Origin: Odobenus rosmarus divergens
Lineage: Eukaryota; Chordata; Mammalia; Carnivora; Odobenidae
Assembly (NCBI RefSeq): GCF_000321225.1
Contig: NW_004450285.1
Coordinates: 4,060,927 to 4,124,926 of the forward strand
DNA: 64,000 bases
Direction: 5' to 3'
Below are positions 1 to 11,633 of the stretch, in pieces; the stretch's first letter is position 1; each line of letters starts with the position of its first letter. The position numbers were made by a program, and so were the translations under genes. The notes beneath the pieces were generated by a model. The model was not told the origin of the DNA and did no database searches. It saw only the letters and a program-made list of their open reading frames with translations.

Positions 1-967
1 TTCTTTGGGTGTTGAGTTTGATAAGTTCTTTATAGATTTTGGATACTAGCCCTTTATCTGATATGTCATTTGCAAATATCTTCTCCTATTCTGCTGGTCG
101 TCTTTTGGTTTTGTCAACTGTTTCCTTTGCTGTGCAAAGGCTTTTTATCTTAATGAAGTCCCAATAGTTCATTTTTGCCCTTGCTTCCCTTGCCTTTTGC
201 AATGTTCTAGGAAGAAGTTGCTGTGGCTGAGGTTCAAGAGGTTGTTGCCTGTGTTCTCCTCAAGGATTTTGATGGATTCCTGTCTCACATTTAGGTCTCT
301 CACCCATTTTGAGTCTATTTTTGTGTATGATATAAGGAAATGCCAGTTTCATTCTTCTGCATGTGGCTGTCCAGTTTTCCCAACACCATTTGTTGGGGAG
401 ACTTTTTTCCATTGGATATTCTTTCCTGCTTTGTTAAAGATTAGTTGACCATAGAGTTGAGGGTCCATTTCTGGGCTCTCTATTCTGTTCCATTGATCTA
501 TGTGTTTTTCTGCCAGTACCATACTGTCTTGATGATGACAGCTTTGTAATAGAGCTTGAAGTCCGGACTTGTGATGCCACCAGCTTTGATTTTCTTTTTC
601 AACATTCCTCTGGCTATTCAGGGTCTTTTCTGGTTTCATACAAATTTTAGGATTATTTGTTCCAATTCTGTGAAAAAAATTGATGGTATTTTGATAGGAA
701 TTGCATTATATGTGTAGATTGCTCTAGGTACATAGACATTTTCACAATATTTGTTTTTCCAATCCATGAGCATGGAACATTTTTCCATTTCTTTGTGTCT
801 TCCTCAATTTCTTTCTTGAGTATTCTATAGTTTTCTGAGTAAAGATTCTTTGTCTCTCTGGTGAGATTTATTCCTAGGTATCTTCTGGTTTTGGGTGCAA
901 TTGTAAATGGGATCGACTCCTTAATTTCTCTTTCTTCTGTCTTGTTGTTGGTGTATAGAAATGCCAC
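1..967 (-). mobile_element. L1 LINE, ORF2 3' part, broken
   Basis: The minus strand matches the L1 ORF2 reverse transcriptase C-terminal region of carnivore L1s. One open frame (653-967) contains the family-typical stretches [18 protein letters not shown] and [12 protein letters not shown]; a second frame (349-639) carries [20 protein letters not shown]. The two frames are separated by shifts, and the copy runs off the left edge, so it is a dead, 5'-truncated element. Divergence looks modest, so it is one of the younger L1s here. Confidence 0.93.
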
Positions 968-970
968 TGG

Positions 971-1709
971 GAGCTATTTTAGAAGCTGTTGAGCACAGGC
1001 AATAAAACACAGAAAGAATAAGCCCCATTAAGAACCTTTCACTGTGGGACACCATCAAAGATGGAGCCTGAGGTTGTAGGTAAGGGGGAGCATGAGAGAC
1101 TGGCTTGGAGGACAATCCTTCCCTTTGGGCATTGGAAATAGTGGGGGAAGAGAGCAAATTCTAGAAGATGGCAGAGAAGAAATACTCTCAAACTTTCTCA
1201 GGAAATCATGTGAGACTTCTGCTGGGCAAAGAATTACAAGATTAGATTACACTTTGCTGTTAATGACTCATTCATCAGAATTCTTCTGCATCTTGAACAT
1301 CTAGGAATTGAAGTCACAGCTGGATGCAGCCTCTCTTCACAAGGGTTCAGCTTCAGATAGTGCCAAACCTCCATCCCCCTATTAGTAACCCTAAGATTTC
1401 TCTGCCTGGAACATTCCTTCATTCCATAAAAGGATTGGTTGGCCCTGCTTATGTTACATGCCCACAACTGGACCAATCATTGTATCCAGAAGTGTGTAGT
1501 ATCACAATTGGCCTACCCGGCAGCTCATGCCTACCTGTATGGCTAAAGACTGGTGGCATCTTTTTTAGTCCTTAATACTGTTCACCAAATATTTCCACTT
1601 GCCTTCCAGGCACATGGTAGAATTGCACTTCCCTGTCCTATTGGAAGAAACTTATGGACATATGACTTTCTTTGACCAATGAAAGTGAGCAAAGTGATTT
1701 GATCTGACA
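971..1709. other. Unassigned intergenic DNA
   Basis: No repeat family, exon or RNA gene is recognised between two minus-strand L1 pieces. Several short open frames on both strands show no recognisable protein. Confidence 0.5.
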
Positions 1710-1711
1710 TT

Positions 1712-3176
1712 TAAAAAAAAGCTTTATTGAGATATAATTCATAAACCATAAAATCCATCCTCTTCAATTGTACAATTCAGTAGTTTTTAGTGTATTCACA
1801 AGTTGTACAACTATCAACATTATCTAATTCCAAAACATATTTATCACTCCAAAAAGAAACCCCATACCCATTAGCAGTCACTCCCTATTTCCTCTTCCCC
1901 CTTCCTGGCCAATTGCTAATCTGTTTTCTGTCTCTACAGGAATGTGCTATCCTGGATGTTTGCTAGAAACACGTGGTCTTTCATGATTGGCTTATTTCAC
2001 TTAGCATGATGTTTTCAAGGTTCATCCAAGTTGTAGCATGACTCAGTACTTCATTCCTTTTTATGTCTGAGTAATATTTCATTGTATAGACTTACCACAT
2101 TTTGTCTATCCATTCATCCATTGATGGACATTTTGGTTGTCTCTACTTTTTGGCTATTATGAATAATGCTGCTAAGAACATTTGTTTACAGGTTTTTGTG
2201 TGGACATATGTTTTCATTTCTTTTGAGTAAATACCCAGGAGCGGGACTGCTGGATCATGTGGTAACTCTATGATTATCTTTTTGAGGAACTGCTAAACTG
2301 TTTTCCAAAGTTGCTGTACCATTTTACTTTCCCACCAGCAATGTATAATGGTTTCAATTCCTGCACCAACACTTCTTATTTTCTGTCTTTTAAATTAAAC
2401 TCTCCTTGTGGCTACCTCATTATGATTTTGGCTTCCATTTCCCTAATGACTAATGATGTTGAACATCTTTTCATGTGCTTACTGGTCATTTGTACATCTT
2501 CTCCAGAGAAATGTCTTTTCAAATCTTTTGCCCATTTTTTACTGGGTTGTGTTTTTATTGTTGAGTTGTAAGAGTTCTTTATATATTTTGGATACAGATC
2601 CCTTGTCAGATATGATTTAAAAATATATTTTCCCAATCCTTGGGTTGTCTTTTCACTTTCTTGATAGTATCCTATGAAACTCAAAGATTTTCATTTTAAT
2701 GAAGTTCAATTTATCTCTCTTTTCTTTTGTTGTTTGTGTCATATATAAGAAACCTGAGATTTAGTCCTATATCAAGAGTTTTATAATTTTAGCTTTTATA
2801 ATTAACTTTACATTTTACATTTACATTTTGTAATTATATTTTACATTTAGATTTTACATTTAGGTCTACAATCCATTTCAATTAATTTTTCTACATAGTG
2901 TGAGGTAGGGATTCAATTTCATTCTCTTGTATGTAGATATGTAATTGTCCCAATGCCATTTGTTGCAAAGACTATTCTTTCACCATTGAATTTTCTCAGC
3001 ACCCTGTCAAAAATCAATTGACTATGCATGTAAAGATTTAATTCTGGACTCTCAATTCTATTTCATTGGTCTGTATGTTTAGCTTTCTTCCAGTGCATTT
3101 CTACGTGAAAGTTTTAAGAGCCAGTGCACAATTTGCCACACTTTGTTCCTCTGCTTCTTCATTGGTAATGTTCCAG
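1712..3176 (-). mobile_element. Old L1M LINE, 3' end, reverse orientation
   Basis: It begins with the antisense L1M 3' UTR signature (TTTATTGAGATATAATTCA, then a CCCATACCCATTAGCAGTCA stretch) and continues into antisense ORF2 (for example CATTGATGGACATTTTGGTTG, and CTAATGATGTTGAACATC near 2449). It is about 1.4 kb long, clearly diverged, and has no surviving frame. A poor AT-rich patch at 2770-2860 repeats short TTTACATTT units. Confidence 0.9.
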
Positions 3177-3177
3177 A

Positions 3178-3236
3178 TTTTTTTTTAAAGATTTTATTTA
3201 TTTATTCATGAGAGACAGACAGAGAGAGAGAGAGAA
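3178..3236 (-). mobile_element. Can-SINE tail fragment
   Basis: A T-run followed by AAAGATTTTATTTATTTATT and a GA-rich stretch is the reverse complement of a Can-SINE 3' tail. The tRNA-derived head is missing, so this is a truncated copy next to the L1M. Confidence 0.8.
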
Positions 3237-3590
3237 GGACTGGGATCTTAGCCTGGGTTCCAGGGTAAGGATAATGTGGAGAAGAGTCCTGAAATGAAGC
3301 ACACCAGATATGGTGTGAGTGAGAATTCAAACTTTGTTTAAACTTATTAATAACCTGAGTTTGTTCACTAGCCTGTTCTGACAAATACAGCACTAAAATT
3401 GACACACTTTACGTACAGTAAGGGTGGAGTCCCCAGAAAAGCTAGAAGGGAAATGAGCAAGCATGCTGGGCAAGCAAAACTTTAGCTGTAATTATAACCC
3501 CCAAGGACTATCAGCCAGTCCTAATTGTGTTGTATATTTCTTGATGTAGCCTGGAGAAATCTTGGTTACCTTAACATCAATGTAGATTGC
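3237..3590. other. Unassigned intergenic DNA
   Basis: No feature is recognised in this stretch between the SINE tail and the L2 relic. Confidence 0.45.
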
Positions 3591-3594
3591 TGAT

Positions 3595-4105
3595 TACTCT
3601 GTCCTGGGTACTGGGGTGCTGGAAATTCAGTGTGTAAAATGACATCTCTACTGTCAGGATCTTACATTCTATTTGGGGAGATAGAATGTACACATGAAAA
3701 ATACACATGAAAAAGCTGCCATGTAATAAGTGGTGCTAGACAGGCTTAAAGGAGAATGGGGCAATTTAGGATAGTTAAGAAGGGTTTCACCATATTGTGA
3801 TTGAAGTTGTGCCTTCAGGGAAAAGAAGGATGTAGGCAATCAAAAAGGAGAAGGAAAGTACAGGGTAAAGGTGAACAGAGGGGTAGACAAAGTAGTACCA
3901 ACTTGCTTGGGAAACAAATAAGTAGACCAGTTTACTGGGAGCAAGATCTGTTGAGAAGTAGTCATAAAAACAGTTTGCAGGTGAAACAGAAGTATGTGAA
4001 TGATGAGTCTTAAGTTTTATTTTGTAGGTTATGGAAAAACATTGAAAACTTTTTTGTAGGAAAACTGATGCTTTTGTGAAATTAATCTTATGGTAGTGAC
4101 ATTAG
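3595..4105 (-). mobile_element. L2 LINE relic, reverse orientation
   Basis: Antisense L2-like order of blocks: a 'tactggggtgctggaaattcag' type start, 'cttacattctatttggggag', a 'gtggtgctagacagg' region, then 'aagggtttcacc' and a closing block near 4020-4100. The match is to a very old, degraded copy and rests on block order, not on long identity. Confidence 0.6.
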
Positions 4106-4247
4106 AAGCAGTAAAAGTGCTTCTACTTCATCACCTCTGAAATACCCTCTAAAGCTAGCTCTTTAGTGTGTCTGATTTACCATAGTTAATCAGTACAGTC
4201 CTGTAGAGACTTGGAAATGCCAACTCACTATCATTCTCTAAACTTGA

Positions 4248-4395
4248 AGCAGTCTAAGCTACTATAACAGAATATCATAGACTGGATAGCTTATAAACAA
4301 CAGAAACTTATTTCTCACCATTCCAGAGGCTGGGAAGTCCAAGATCAAGGTTTTAGAAGATTCAGTGTCGGTGAGGACCTGCTCCCTGGTTCTTA
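4248..4395 (-). mobile_element. MaLR (MLT1/MST-type) LTR, first half
   Basis: The + strand reads the reverse complement of a MaLR LTR 3' end: TATAACAGAATATCATAGAC, CTTATAAACAACAGAAACTT, and GGCTGGGAAGTCCAAGATCA. A SINE interrupts the LTR at 4410 and it resumes at 4578. It appears to be a solo LTR, as no internal retroviral sequence is seen beside it. Confidence 0.85.
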
Positions 4396-4409
4396 GACAA
4401 CACTTTCTT

Positions 4410-4577
4410 TTCTTTTTTATTTATTTATTCATGAGAGACAGAGAGAGGGACAGAGGCAGAGGGAGAAGTAGGCTCCCTGTGGAACAGGGAGCCCGATGCA
4501 GGACTCAATCCCAGGACCCTGGGAATATGACCTGAGCCGAAGACAGATGCTTAACCAACTGAGCCACCCAAGCGCCT
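4410..4577 (-). mobile_element. Can-SINE inserted in a MaLR LTR
   Basis: Reverse-orientation Can-SINE: T-rich tail at 4410, GA-rich region, CAGGGAGCCCGATGCAGGAC, GACCTGAGCCGAAGACAGA, and GAGCCACCCAAGCGCC at the head. A perfect 14-bp TSD (GACAACACTTTCTT) flanks it at 4396-4409 and 4578-4591, fixing the boundaries and showing insertion into the LTR. Confidence 0.95.
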
Positions 4578-4793
4578 GACAACACTTTCTTGATGTGTCT
4601 TCACATGGTGAAAGGGGAGAAAATGTTCTCTGGAGTCTCTTTTATAAGGGCACTAATCCCATTCATGAAGGTTCCATTCTCATGATCTAATCACCACCCA
4701 AAGGTCCCACCTCCAAATACCATCACACTGGAGATTAGGATTAAATTTATGAATTTTAGGTCCACAAACTCTCAGTTCATAGCAATTACCACC
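4578..4793 (-). mobile_element. MaLR LTR, second half
   Basis: Continuation of the LTR begun at 4248: TTTTATAAGGGCACTAATCC, CCTAATCACC-like block at 4686, CCCACCTCCAAATACCATCA and GGATTAGGATT. An overlapping 119-codon minus frame (4680-5039) is incidental. Confidence 0.85.
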
Positions 4794-6388
4794 TAATAGT
4801 GGGAGTTTTCTATGCTGGGTAGCATCGTGCCAATACACTGAATGATGATGTATATCAAAATAGGCAAAAAACAAACTGAATTTGGGCTTTAAATTTTTGG
4901 ATCCAGCGTGCCTTGCGAACAGATTCCAGAGACAAATAGTAGACTTTAATAGTGAAGGAAGTTGAAGACTCAACCATCTGAATGTGACAATCATGAGCCG
5001 TTTTGAGTGAGAGTGGGCAAATATTTTCCTAACTGTCAATTCTAAGAAACGTGCAAACAGATTCTGTGTAAGTGAATGCAGAAGTGAACCTGTATCTCTG
5101 TTAAACCACAGAGAAATGAAATAAGCTGATTTTAAATTTCTAAAGGGAACTTAAACCACCTGCTAAGTTGTAGAATTTAATTTGCAAGATGAATACTTGG
5201 CAATGTGACACTTCTTTCATAGCTTCATTTGCTGTTTTAATAAAAATGTTCACAATGCTTTGGTTCCATCTGTTAGAGAGAATGAAAACAGCTAACTGCT
5301 ATTCAAACAACAAAAAATACAGCTTTCTAGAAAACTATATCTAGTGCCGCCAAAATGTAAAGAGGTATTTATAAGTTTCAAACTTCTGTCTAACTTCTAA
5401 AAAATGTTGTTGTAATTGCACTGCATCTTGGACTCAACGCATAAATAATTTATGCAAAAATTTTAAATTTAAATGATTCCCTCACACTCCAAATGCAAAC
5501 AAATGCTTTCAAAGTTACCATGACCATGAATCTTACTGCAGCAGACTACAGATTTTCATTATAACAATTTGTAAGCAAATATTTGGTTATTTTTATAAGC
5601 CACAAATCTGGCTGAAGGAGAAAATGATACGTAATAAATAAAAACTGTGCAAACCACAAAGTATGTTTGTTGTTACATTTCCAGATTGGAGATAACAATG
5701 AGCTGTAGTATGACAGCCTCTCTCCTTTATTGATTGAATTTCCATAGCTTTTTTCCCTCAGAATAGACCAAAATTTATAACTTTCAGGAAGAGTTATTTC
5801 TCAAGCACTAACCCCACCGCTTACCACTGTTTTGGCATGTGTTACGCACAAACTATGTGCTTGTTGAGTCAAAGAAGTACAACAGTAATCAACATTACAT
5901 CAGAGAAAGACAGAGAGGGGAGAGACAGAGATGGGGACCAACTGTAGAAGAACGAGAGGAAGAAGAGCCTTTCCAATGCTCTGTCCCGTGGAATTACCTA
6001 AGACATTAGTTGCAGTTTGTCTAAGATTGAGATACTGTATAAAATTGAACTGTTTGCAGGGAGGAGAAATAAGGTTGACAGTAACATATCAGGAGTCTGT
6101 AGAATGTTCTGTTGTCTTTCCCAAGCTGTCTCCTCCCATAAGGAAGCTTTTCACTTACCCTTGTCGTAGACAATAGAGTGGTAAGAATTTCATCTTGCGA
6201 TTCAATCTTATATTTGATTCACGGTGTCTTCTCTCAGTTCAAAAGATATTGAGAGTTAGACTCTTTGAATACTAGTTTTAGATATTTGAGTTTAAGCCTA
6301 GACACTTTAAGGTGAAGACACTGAGAACCTTCAAGTTAAATAACAAGCTAATTCCCCAATGAGCAGGAAATAGATACAATATTTCCTT
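4794..6388. other. Repeat-poor intergenic DNA
   Basis: AT-rich unique-looking sequence with no recognised repeat, exon or RNA gene over about 1.6 kb. Short frames here show no recognisable protein. Confidence 0.5.
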
Positions 6389-6400
6389 AAGATCATCCTG

Positions 6401-6595
6401 GGAGCGCCTGGGTGGCTCAGTCGATTAAGTGGTTAAGCGTCTGCCTTCGACTCAGGCCATGATTTCACGGTCCTGGGGTTGAGCTGGGCTCTATGTTCAG
6501 CAGGCAATCTCCTTGTCCCTCTCTCTCTCCCTCTGCCCTGCAGTCCACTTGTGCTCTCTCGCTCTCTCTCAAATAAATAAATAAAAATTTTAAAA
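6401..6595 (+). mobile_element. Can-SINE with duplicated A-box region
   Basis: Full-length Can-SINE with head GAGCGCCTGGGTGGCTCAG, CT-rich tract and AAATAAATAAATAAAAATTT tail. TSD AAGATCATCCTG lies at 6389-6400 and 6596-6607. The head reads GATTAAGTGGTTAAGCG where other copies have a single GTTAAGCG, so a short internal duplication has occurred. Confidence 0.95.
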
Positions 6596-6785
6596 AAGAT
6601 CATCCTGAATTCTACATAAAGTTCAAATAAGAAGAAAATGAACAATAAATAAATTCACTCTTTACCTAGTTATTTCATAACAAAAACAAAACTTATGTCT
6701 CATTGCCAATTTTTAAGATAGGCTAGAAACACCTAAAGGAAAGATACCTATGCAAAGAGAGTTACCAGTTTCAATATATTTGGTG

Positions 6786-6975
6786 ATAGAGCCTGGACTT
6801 GGGAACCAGGTTTTAATCACTTACTACTCAGAAAAGTTTTATAATCTGTTTAAGTCCAAATCTCCTCATCTGAAAAATGGGTATAATAATTACCCTATCT
6901 AGTTCATAGAGTACTGATAGGATGAAAATAAAAATAAGAGCATATGTCAAGTGCTTTGTTAATTGTATGGTGTTA
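6786..6975 (+). mobile_element. MIR SINE
   Basis: Degraded MIR in sense orientation: 'gagcctggacttgggaacc', 'cctcatctgaaaaatgggta' (the conserved MIR core), 'ttcatagagtactgatagga', and 'gtcaagtgctttg'. Confidence 0.8.
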
Positions 6976-7099
6976 AATAAAAATAAGGTATCCTTGACAA
7001 AGTTGTACTGGTTTTAATAGCAACACTCTGAACCCTTCCATAGGAAATGACTGCAAATAGCCAGTACAGGAAAATATCACTCATTAAAAAACATTGATC

Positions 7100-7289
7100 G
7101 GGGGCGCCTGAGTGGCTCGGTCAGTTAAGCGTCTGCCTTTGGCTCAGATCATGATCCCAGGGTCCTGGGATTGAATTCCACATCAAGCTCCCTCCTCAGC
7201 GGGGAGTCTGCTTCTCCTTCTGCTCCCCCTGCTTGTGCTCTCCCTCTCTCTGTCAAATAAATAAATAAAATCTTTTAAAAAATAAAATA
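7100..7289 (+). mobile_element. Can-SINE
   Basis: Full-length: GGGGGCGCCTGAGTGGCTC head, GATCCCAGGGTCCTGGGATT, CT-rich region, AAATAAATAAATAAAATC tail. TSD AAAAACATTGATC is at about 7087-7099 and 7290-7302. Confidence 0.95.
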
Positions 7290-7483
7290 AAAAACATTGA
7301 TCAGGAAGAGAAACTGACACAGCATTGATAAAAAAGATATTACAGAAAAAAGATAAAAGTGAGTAGTAATATCAATCGAGAACTGAACGCTCTCCAAAAA
7401 ATAATGCCATGGAATGGTGGTGTTTGGTACTAAGCACTTCATAATGAATATTTTTTAAATGGTAAAAGAAACAATTATTTCTG

Positions 7484-7684
7484 GGGTGCCTGGTTGGCTC
7501 AGTCAGTTGAGAGTCTGACTCTTTATTCAGCTCAGGTCATGATATCAGGGTCCTGGGATTAAGCCTCACATCCAGTTCCTTGCTTAGCAGGGAGTCTGCT
7601 GGGGATTCTCTCTCTCCCTCTCTCTCTGCCCCTCCCCCTATATGTGCACACTCTCTCTCGCAAATAAATAAATAAATCTTAAGA
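7484..7684 (+). mobile_element. Can-SINE
   Basis: Full-length older copy: GGGTGCCTGGTTGGCTCAG head, diverged body, CT-rich tract and AAATAAATAAATAAATCTT tail. A long TSD (AAAAGAAACAATTATTTCTG) is at 7464-7483 and 7685-7704. Confidence 0.94.
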
Positions 7685-8037
7685 AAAAGAAACAATTATT
7701 TCTGTAAAAAGAAACCACGTGGAAGCCCTATGTATGAGTATTGTGAAGTAACAGAAAGAAATAAAACATGAGGTCACAGAACTCAAAAGAATTAGAAAAG
7801 GGAAAACCATTACAGAAATAAAGATGAACTGTAAAAGAATAATAGACACTGTGGAAAAACCATGGGAATATAAAGGATAGAGAATTAGAAATGAGAAAAG
7901 TTAAAAAAAATTTTTTTTGTAGAGTTTAAAAGAACTAGAAAAAACACAATAGAAAAGTCAGGCAAAGAAGAGCCAGTGTATGCATTATTGGATTGCTTAA
8001 AGGTGACCTGAAATGGCAAATAATACAAGAAATTCTT

Positions 8038-8223
8038 TTTTTTTAAGATTTTATTTATTTGTCAGAGAGAGAGAGCACAAGCAGGGGGAGTAGCAGGTAG
8101 AGGGAGACGTAGGCTCCCCACTGAACAAGGAGCCCGATGCGGAACTCGATCCCAGGACCCTAGAATCATGACCTGAGCCGAAGGCAGCCGCCTAACTGAC
8201 TGAGCCATCCAGGCATCCCAATT
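8038..8223 (-). mobile_element. Can-SINE
   Basis: Reverse orientation: TTTTTTAAGATTTTATTTATT tail complement, GAGCCCGATGCGGAACTCG, TGACCTGAGCCGAAGGCAG, TGAGCCATCCAGGCATCCC head. TSD CAAGAAATTCTT at 8026-8037 and 8224-8235. Confidence 0.95.
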
Positions 8224-8579
8224 CAAGAAATTCTTAAGGTTATAAAAATTTTTGAATCACTCTATTTAAAGGGTTCATGGAAAATTGACCTAGAATGGTC
8301 AACACCAAGGCATATCCTAGTAAAGTTACTAAGCTAATGATTTTATAACCACCCAGATTGTCCTTCAAGACCTTGAGAAACATTTTAAGCATGTAAGAAC
8401 TCAAGAAATAAGAATGCCCATGAACCTCTACTGAGGAAATTAATGGAGGATAAATTTCATCAACCAAGAAACACTAGGGAAACAAAAGTAAAAGAACTTG
8501 AAGTGAGAAATTTATTTAACTCTAGAACTAAGACTGAAACAAATAAGACCAGAATGACAGAAATAAGTTGCATATGTCC

Positions 8580-9718
8580 TTACAATTTACAAATTAAGTA
8601 GTTAAGCAAATTGGAAGAGTCAGGGGAGAAATAGGTAGATTGCCCCATCAGTAGTATCTGGAACTCAACGGATACTACTTCAAGTTGACAGTCATATACT
8701 GGAAGTAAAAGAAAATTTAACAAACATTAAGAAATATAATTTTATTGACTCATAATGGAACACAAAGGGACAAAAAGAAATGAGGGGAGGAGAAAATATT
8801 TTAATATTATCATTGATCCTCATAGGAAACTAAGAGTGTTTAAAGAAATAATGGTAAATAGAGAAATAAAAATTTAGACCCTTTTAAATGTCAGAAAACT
8901 ACATACACACAAAAATAAGCAAATTACATCGGAAAGACTTTTAAAAACAATTGTGATCAGATAATATAACCTAGAACAATAAGACAGAAGACCAAACATA
9001 TCTATCATATTGATAAATGTAAATGCTTAACTCACCTATTAAAGGAAAAAATATTTTCAGGTTAGAGATCAAAGAAAAACTTTGTTGTGTATGCAGAAGA
9101 TATCTAAAACTTTCAGAAGAGTTGAAATTAAAGTAAGTCTTGAGAAGTCAAAATCAGATAAAGTGGAATTCAGGATAAAAGGAATTATATGATACATGTC
9201 CTTTATGATGCCAAAGGGGGCATTTGATAGTGAAAATATAAAAGTTATAAAAGTCTGTACACCAATCAAAATAGCAGTGACATTCCTAAAGCACAAATGA
9301 TAGGAAATACAAGGAGAAATAGACAAACACGAATGGAAGAGAGTAAATTTTAAAAGACCTAAATAACATTAAATAAATCTATTTCATGCATGTTGAACTC
9401 TGTTCCTGAAAATATAAAATCCACCTTGTTTTCAAATACCTAAGGAGTAGTCATGGAAATTGATTATAATTAGACCAAAGAGTAACCCTCAACCAATAAA
9501 TTTGATTACAATAGAATAAAACTAGAACTAACTCAGAAAATAAAAGTCCTTTTCATCTGATAATTTTAAAAATCATACACAACTTGGGTCAAAGAAGAGC
9601 TATAAACTGAAACTGTAGAATTAAAAAATGTAATGATAATTATAATGGAAATACTATATCACAGTGCTAAAAAATGTCATGGCCCTAAATATGTGTATTA
9701 CTTAAAAAAAAAGGAAAT
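8580..9718 (+). mobile_element. Old L1 LINE, ORF2 part, plus orientation
   Basis: A-rich sequence with L1 ORF2 landmarks in sense, for example 'ctatcatattgataaatgtaaatgcttaactcacctattaaagga' style wording around 9001-9045. It is highly decayed, with no usable frame. Its left limit is unclear; the A-rich run 7705-8580 may be further 5' L1. Confidence 0.65.
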
Positions 9719-9905
9719 GGGGCACCTGGGTGGCTGTCGGTTAAGTGTCAGCCTTTGGCTCGAGTCATGATCCCAGGGTCCTGGGATCAAGTCCCGCATT
9801 GGGTTCCCTGCTCAGTGGAGAGCCTGCTTCTCCCTCTCCCTCTGCCTGATACTCCCCCTGCTTGTGCTCTCTCTCTCTCTTTCAGTCAAATAAAATCTTA
9901 AAAAA
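9719..9905 (+). mobile_element. Can-SINE inserted in L1
   Basis: Head GGGCACCTGGGTGGCTGTC (shortened by a few bases compared with other copies), GATCCCAGGGTCCTGGGATC, CT-rich region, CAAATAAAATCTTAAAA tail. Flanking A-rich duplication (AAAAAAAGGAAAT against AAAAAAAGAAAT) is the likely TSD. Confidence 0.93.
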
Positions 9906-10715
9906 AAGAAATAAAAATAAATGAATTAAACTACCAATTTAAAAGGTTTAAAAAAGGAAAAGAAAATAAACTGAAAGAAAATAGAAGGAAGTATTAATAA
10001 ATATGAAAGTAGAATCAATGAATTTTAAAAATAGAAAAATAAAACATAAATAAATCCAAAACCTGAGTGAGGAAAAAAAAATAGAGTATATAAACAATTT
10101 AACTTAATCAAGGAAAGTAGGGAAAGGAGGACAAAGAATTCTGAGATTACTCTGCTCAACTCTATGTAAATAAATTGAAAAACCTAGATGAAATGAATAA
10201 ATTACCATAAAAAAGATAGAGTATGTAAACAGACCAATTTCCAAGAAAAAAATAGCATTTGTCAAAGCGTGATCTTCTAAAAACATTACCAGGTCCAGGC
10301 AATTTTACAGAAATTTTGTAAAACCTTTTAAAAAAAGAACTCCAATACTATTGGAACTATTTCAAGAAAATTAAAATTCCAAGTCTATTTTTTTTCATAA
10401 ATTTGCAATGCCTGTATGAAAAAAAAAAAACATTTAAACACAAAGGAAGGACACATATGGAACATTTGAACTAATAGAAATTCATATTATATTTCTGGTT
10501 AGGATTCAAATCAGTTTCTTCTAAATTAATTAGCTAATTTCTAATTTAATGCAATCCCAATAAAGTACAACAGATTGATTTTTACCTAGACAAGTTGTTC
10601 CTAAATTTTACACTGAAAATTAAAAAGCAAAAATAAAACCCAAAAATTCTTTAAAAAGAAATAGTGAGGTAGAACTTCTCCTACCAGATAGTAAAGATTC
10701 CTGACCCTTAGTTTA
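9906..10715 (+). mobile_element. Old L1 LINE, ORF2 continued
   Basis: After the SINE the decayed L1 resumes. Landmarks include 'acagaccaatttccaag' (10231), 'taccaggtccaggcaatttt' (10288), 'ggaactatttcaagaaaa', and 'gaaatagtgaggtagaactt' (10659), in the order expected for sense ORF2. All frames are broken. Confidence 0.75.
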
Positions 10716-10729
10716 TACTTCCTGTACAG

Positions 10730-11327
10730 TCATCTTCATTTGACTATGGACAGGACCTGTAAATATGATGGGTATCACTGCTATGGTTGGATTAGATTAG
10801 ATGAAAAAAGTGAGTATTTTTGGCAGATGTGATTAAGGTCTCTAATCAGTTGGCTTTAAATTAATCAAAATGAAGATTTTCCTGGGTGGGCCTGACCTAA
10901 TCAGGTGAGTCCTTCAATAGAAAACTTAGACCTCAGAGAGCCTTCTGCTGGCCTTGCAGAAGCAAACCTCCCTGTTGTGAGAGGTCCTCTTGGGAGGGGG
11001 CACTTAGCAAGGAATTGCAGGGACCTTTCAGAGTTGAGAGTGACCCACAGCTATAGTAAGAAAGAGGTTCCTCAGTCCTACAATTACAAGGAAGTGAATT
11101 CTGTCAACAACCAGGTAAATTTGGAAGAGAATCCCAAACTCTAGAAGGGGTCACAGCCTGGTGCATACCTAATTTTAGCCTTGTGAGACTGAGCAGAGGA
11201 TCCAGTTAAGCTGTGTTTGGCCTCCTGACTCATAGAAACTGTGAGATAATAAATATATGTTGCATATAGTCACTGAGTTGTGCTAGTTGTGGTAGTTTGT
11301 TACACAGAAAGAAATAACAAATACATA
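10730..11327 (+). mobile_element. MLT1-like LTR (ERVL-MaLR), sense
   Basis: Blocks in LTR order: 'gcagatgtgattaaggt' (10825), 'gggtgggcctgacctaatca' (10884), 'tacaattacaaggaagtgaa', 'tttagccttgtgagactgag' (11174), 'gaaactgtgagataataaat' (11236), and 'gtggtagtttgttacacag'. It ends at the right position for an LTR, with an AATAAA signal at about 11249. The short open frame at 10905-11144 lies inside the LTR and is not a gene. Confidence 0.8.
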
Positions 11328-11633
11328 CCTAGAAACCTAAATTCCTAAATATAAAAAATGAAACTATTAAGTAGAACAGGACATAAATATATATAAATGT
11401 CAATAGTCAATAACATTTTAAGGAGATTATTGTTTTCCAGGGAATGTTGAATTTTCTAGCCTAGAGTTACCAGAAGTGAAAATCCCCCAAAATTTAGAAA
11501 TTAGCAACGAGAACATCCCAAGGGGAAAAAATAAAACTCTGTGGGTTATATAACCAACGCTATATTTTAAATAAATAATATACACAACTAAAACACTGGG
11601 GGGGACCCAAAAACATAAACAAAAAGAAAACAG
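11328..11633. other. AT-rich spacer, unassigned
   Basis: It sits between the LTR and the next L1. A short G-run (GGGGGGG at about 11599-11605) stands out. It may contain more L1, but I cannot place it. Confidence 0.4.

Noticed and set aside
653..967. 104-codon minus frame with reverse-transcriptase-like sequence
   Set aside because: Real similarity, but it is a broken fragment of an L1 ORF2, so it is listed as a mobile element and not as a gene.
4680..5039. 119-codon minus frame
   Set aside because: Begins in unique DNA and ends within a MaLR LTR; no recognisable protein and no splice or promoter context.
6401..6470. Possible tRNA genes at the heads of Can-SINEs
   Set aside because: The SINE heads derive from a tRNA, but each is embedded in a SINE body with tail and target duplication and lacks a complete cloverleaf.
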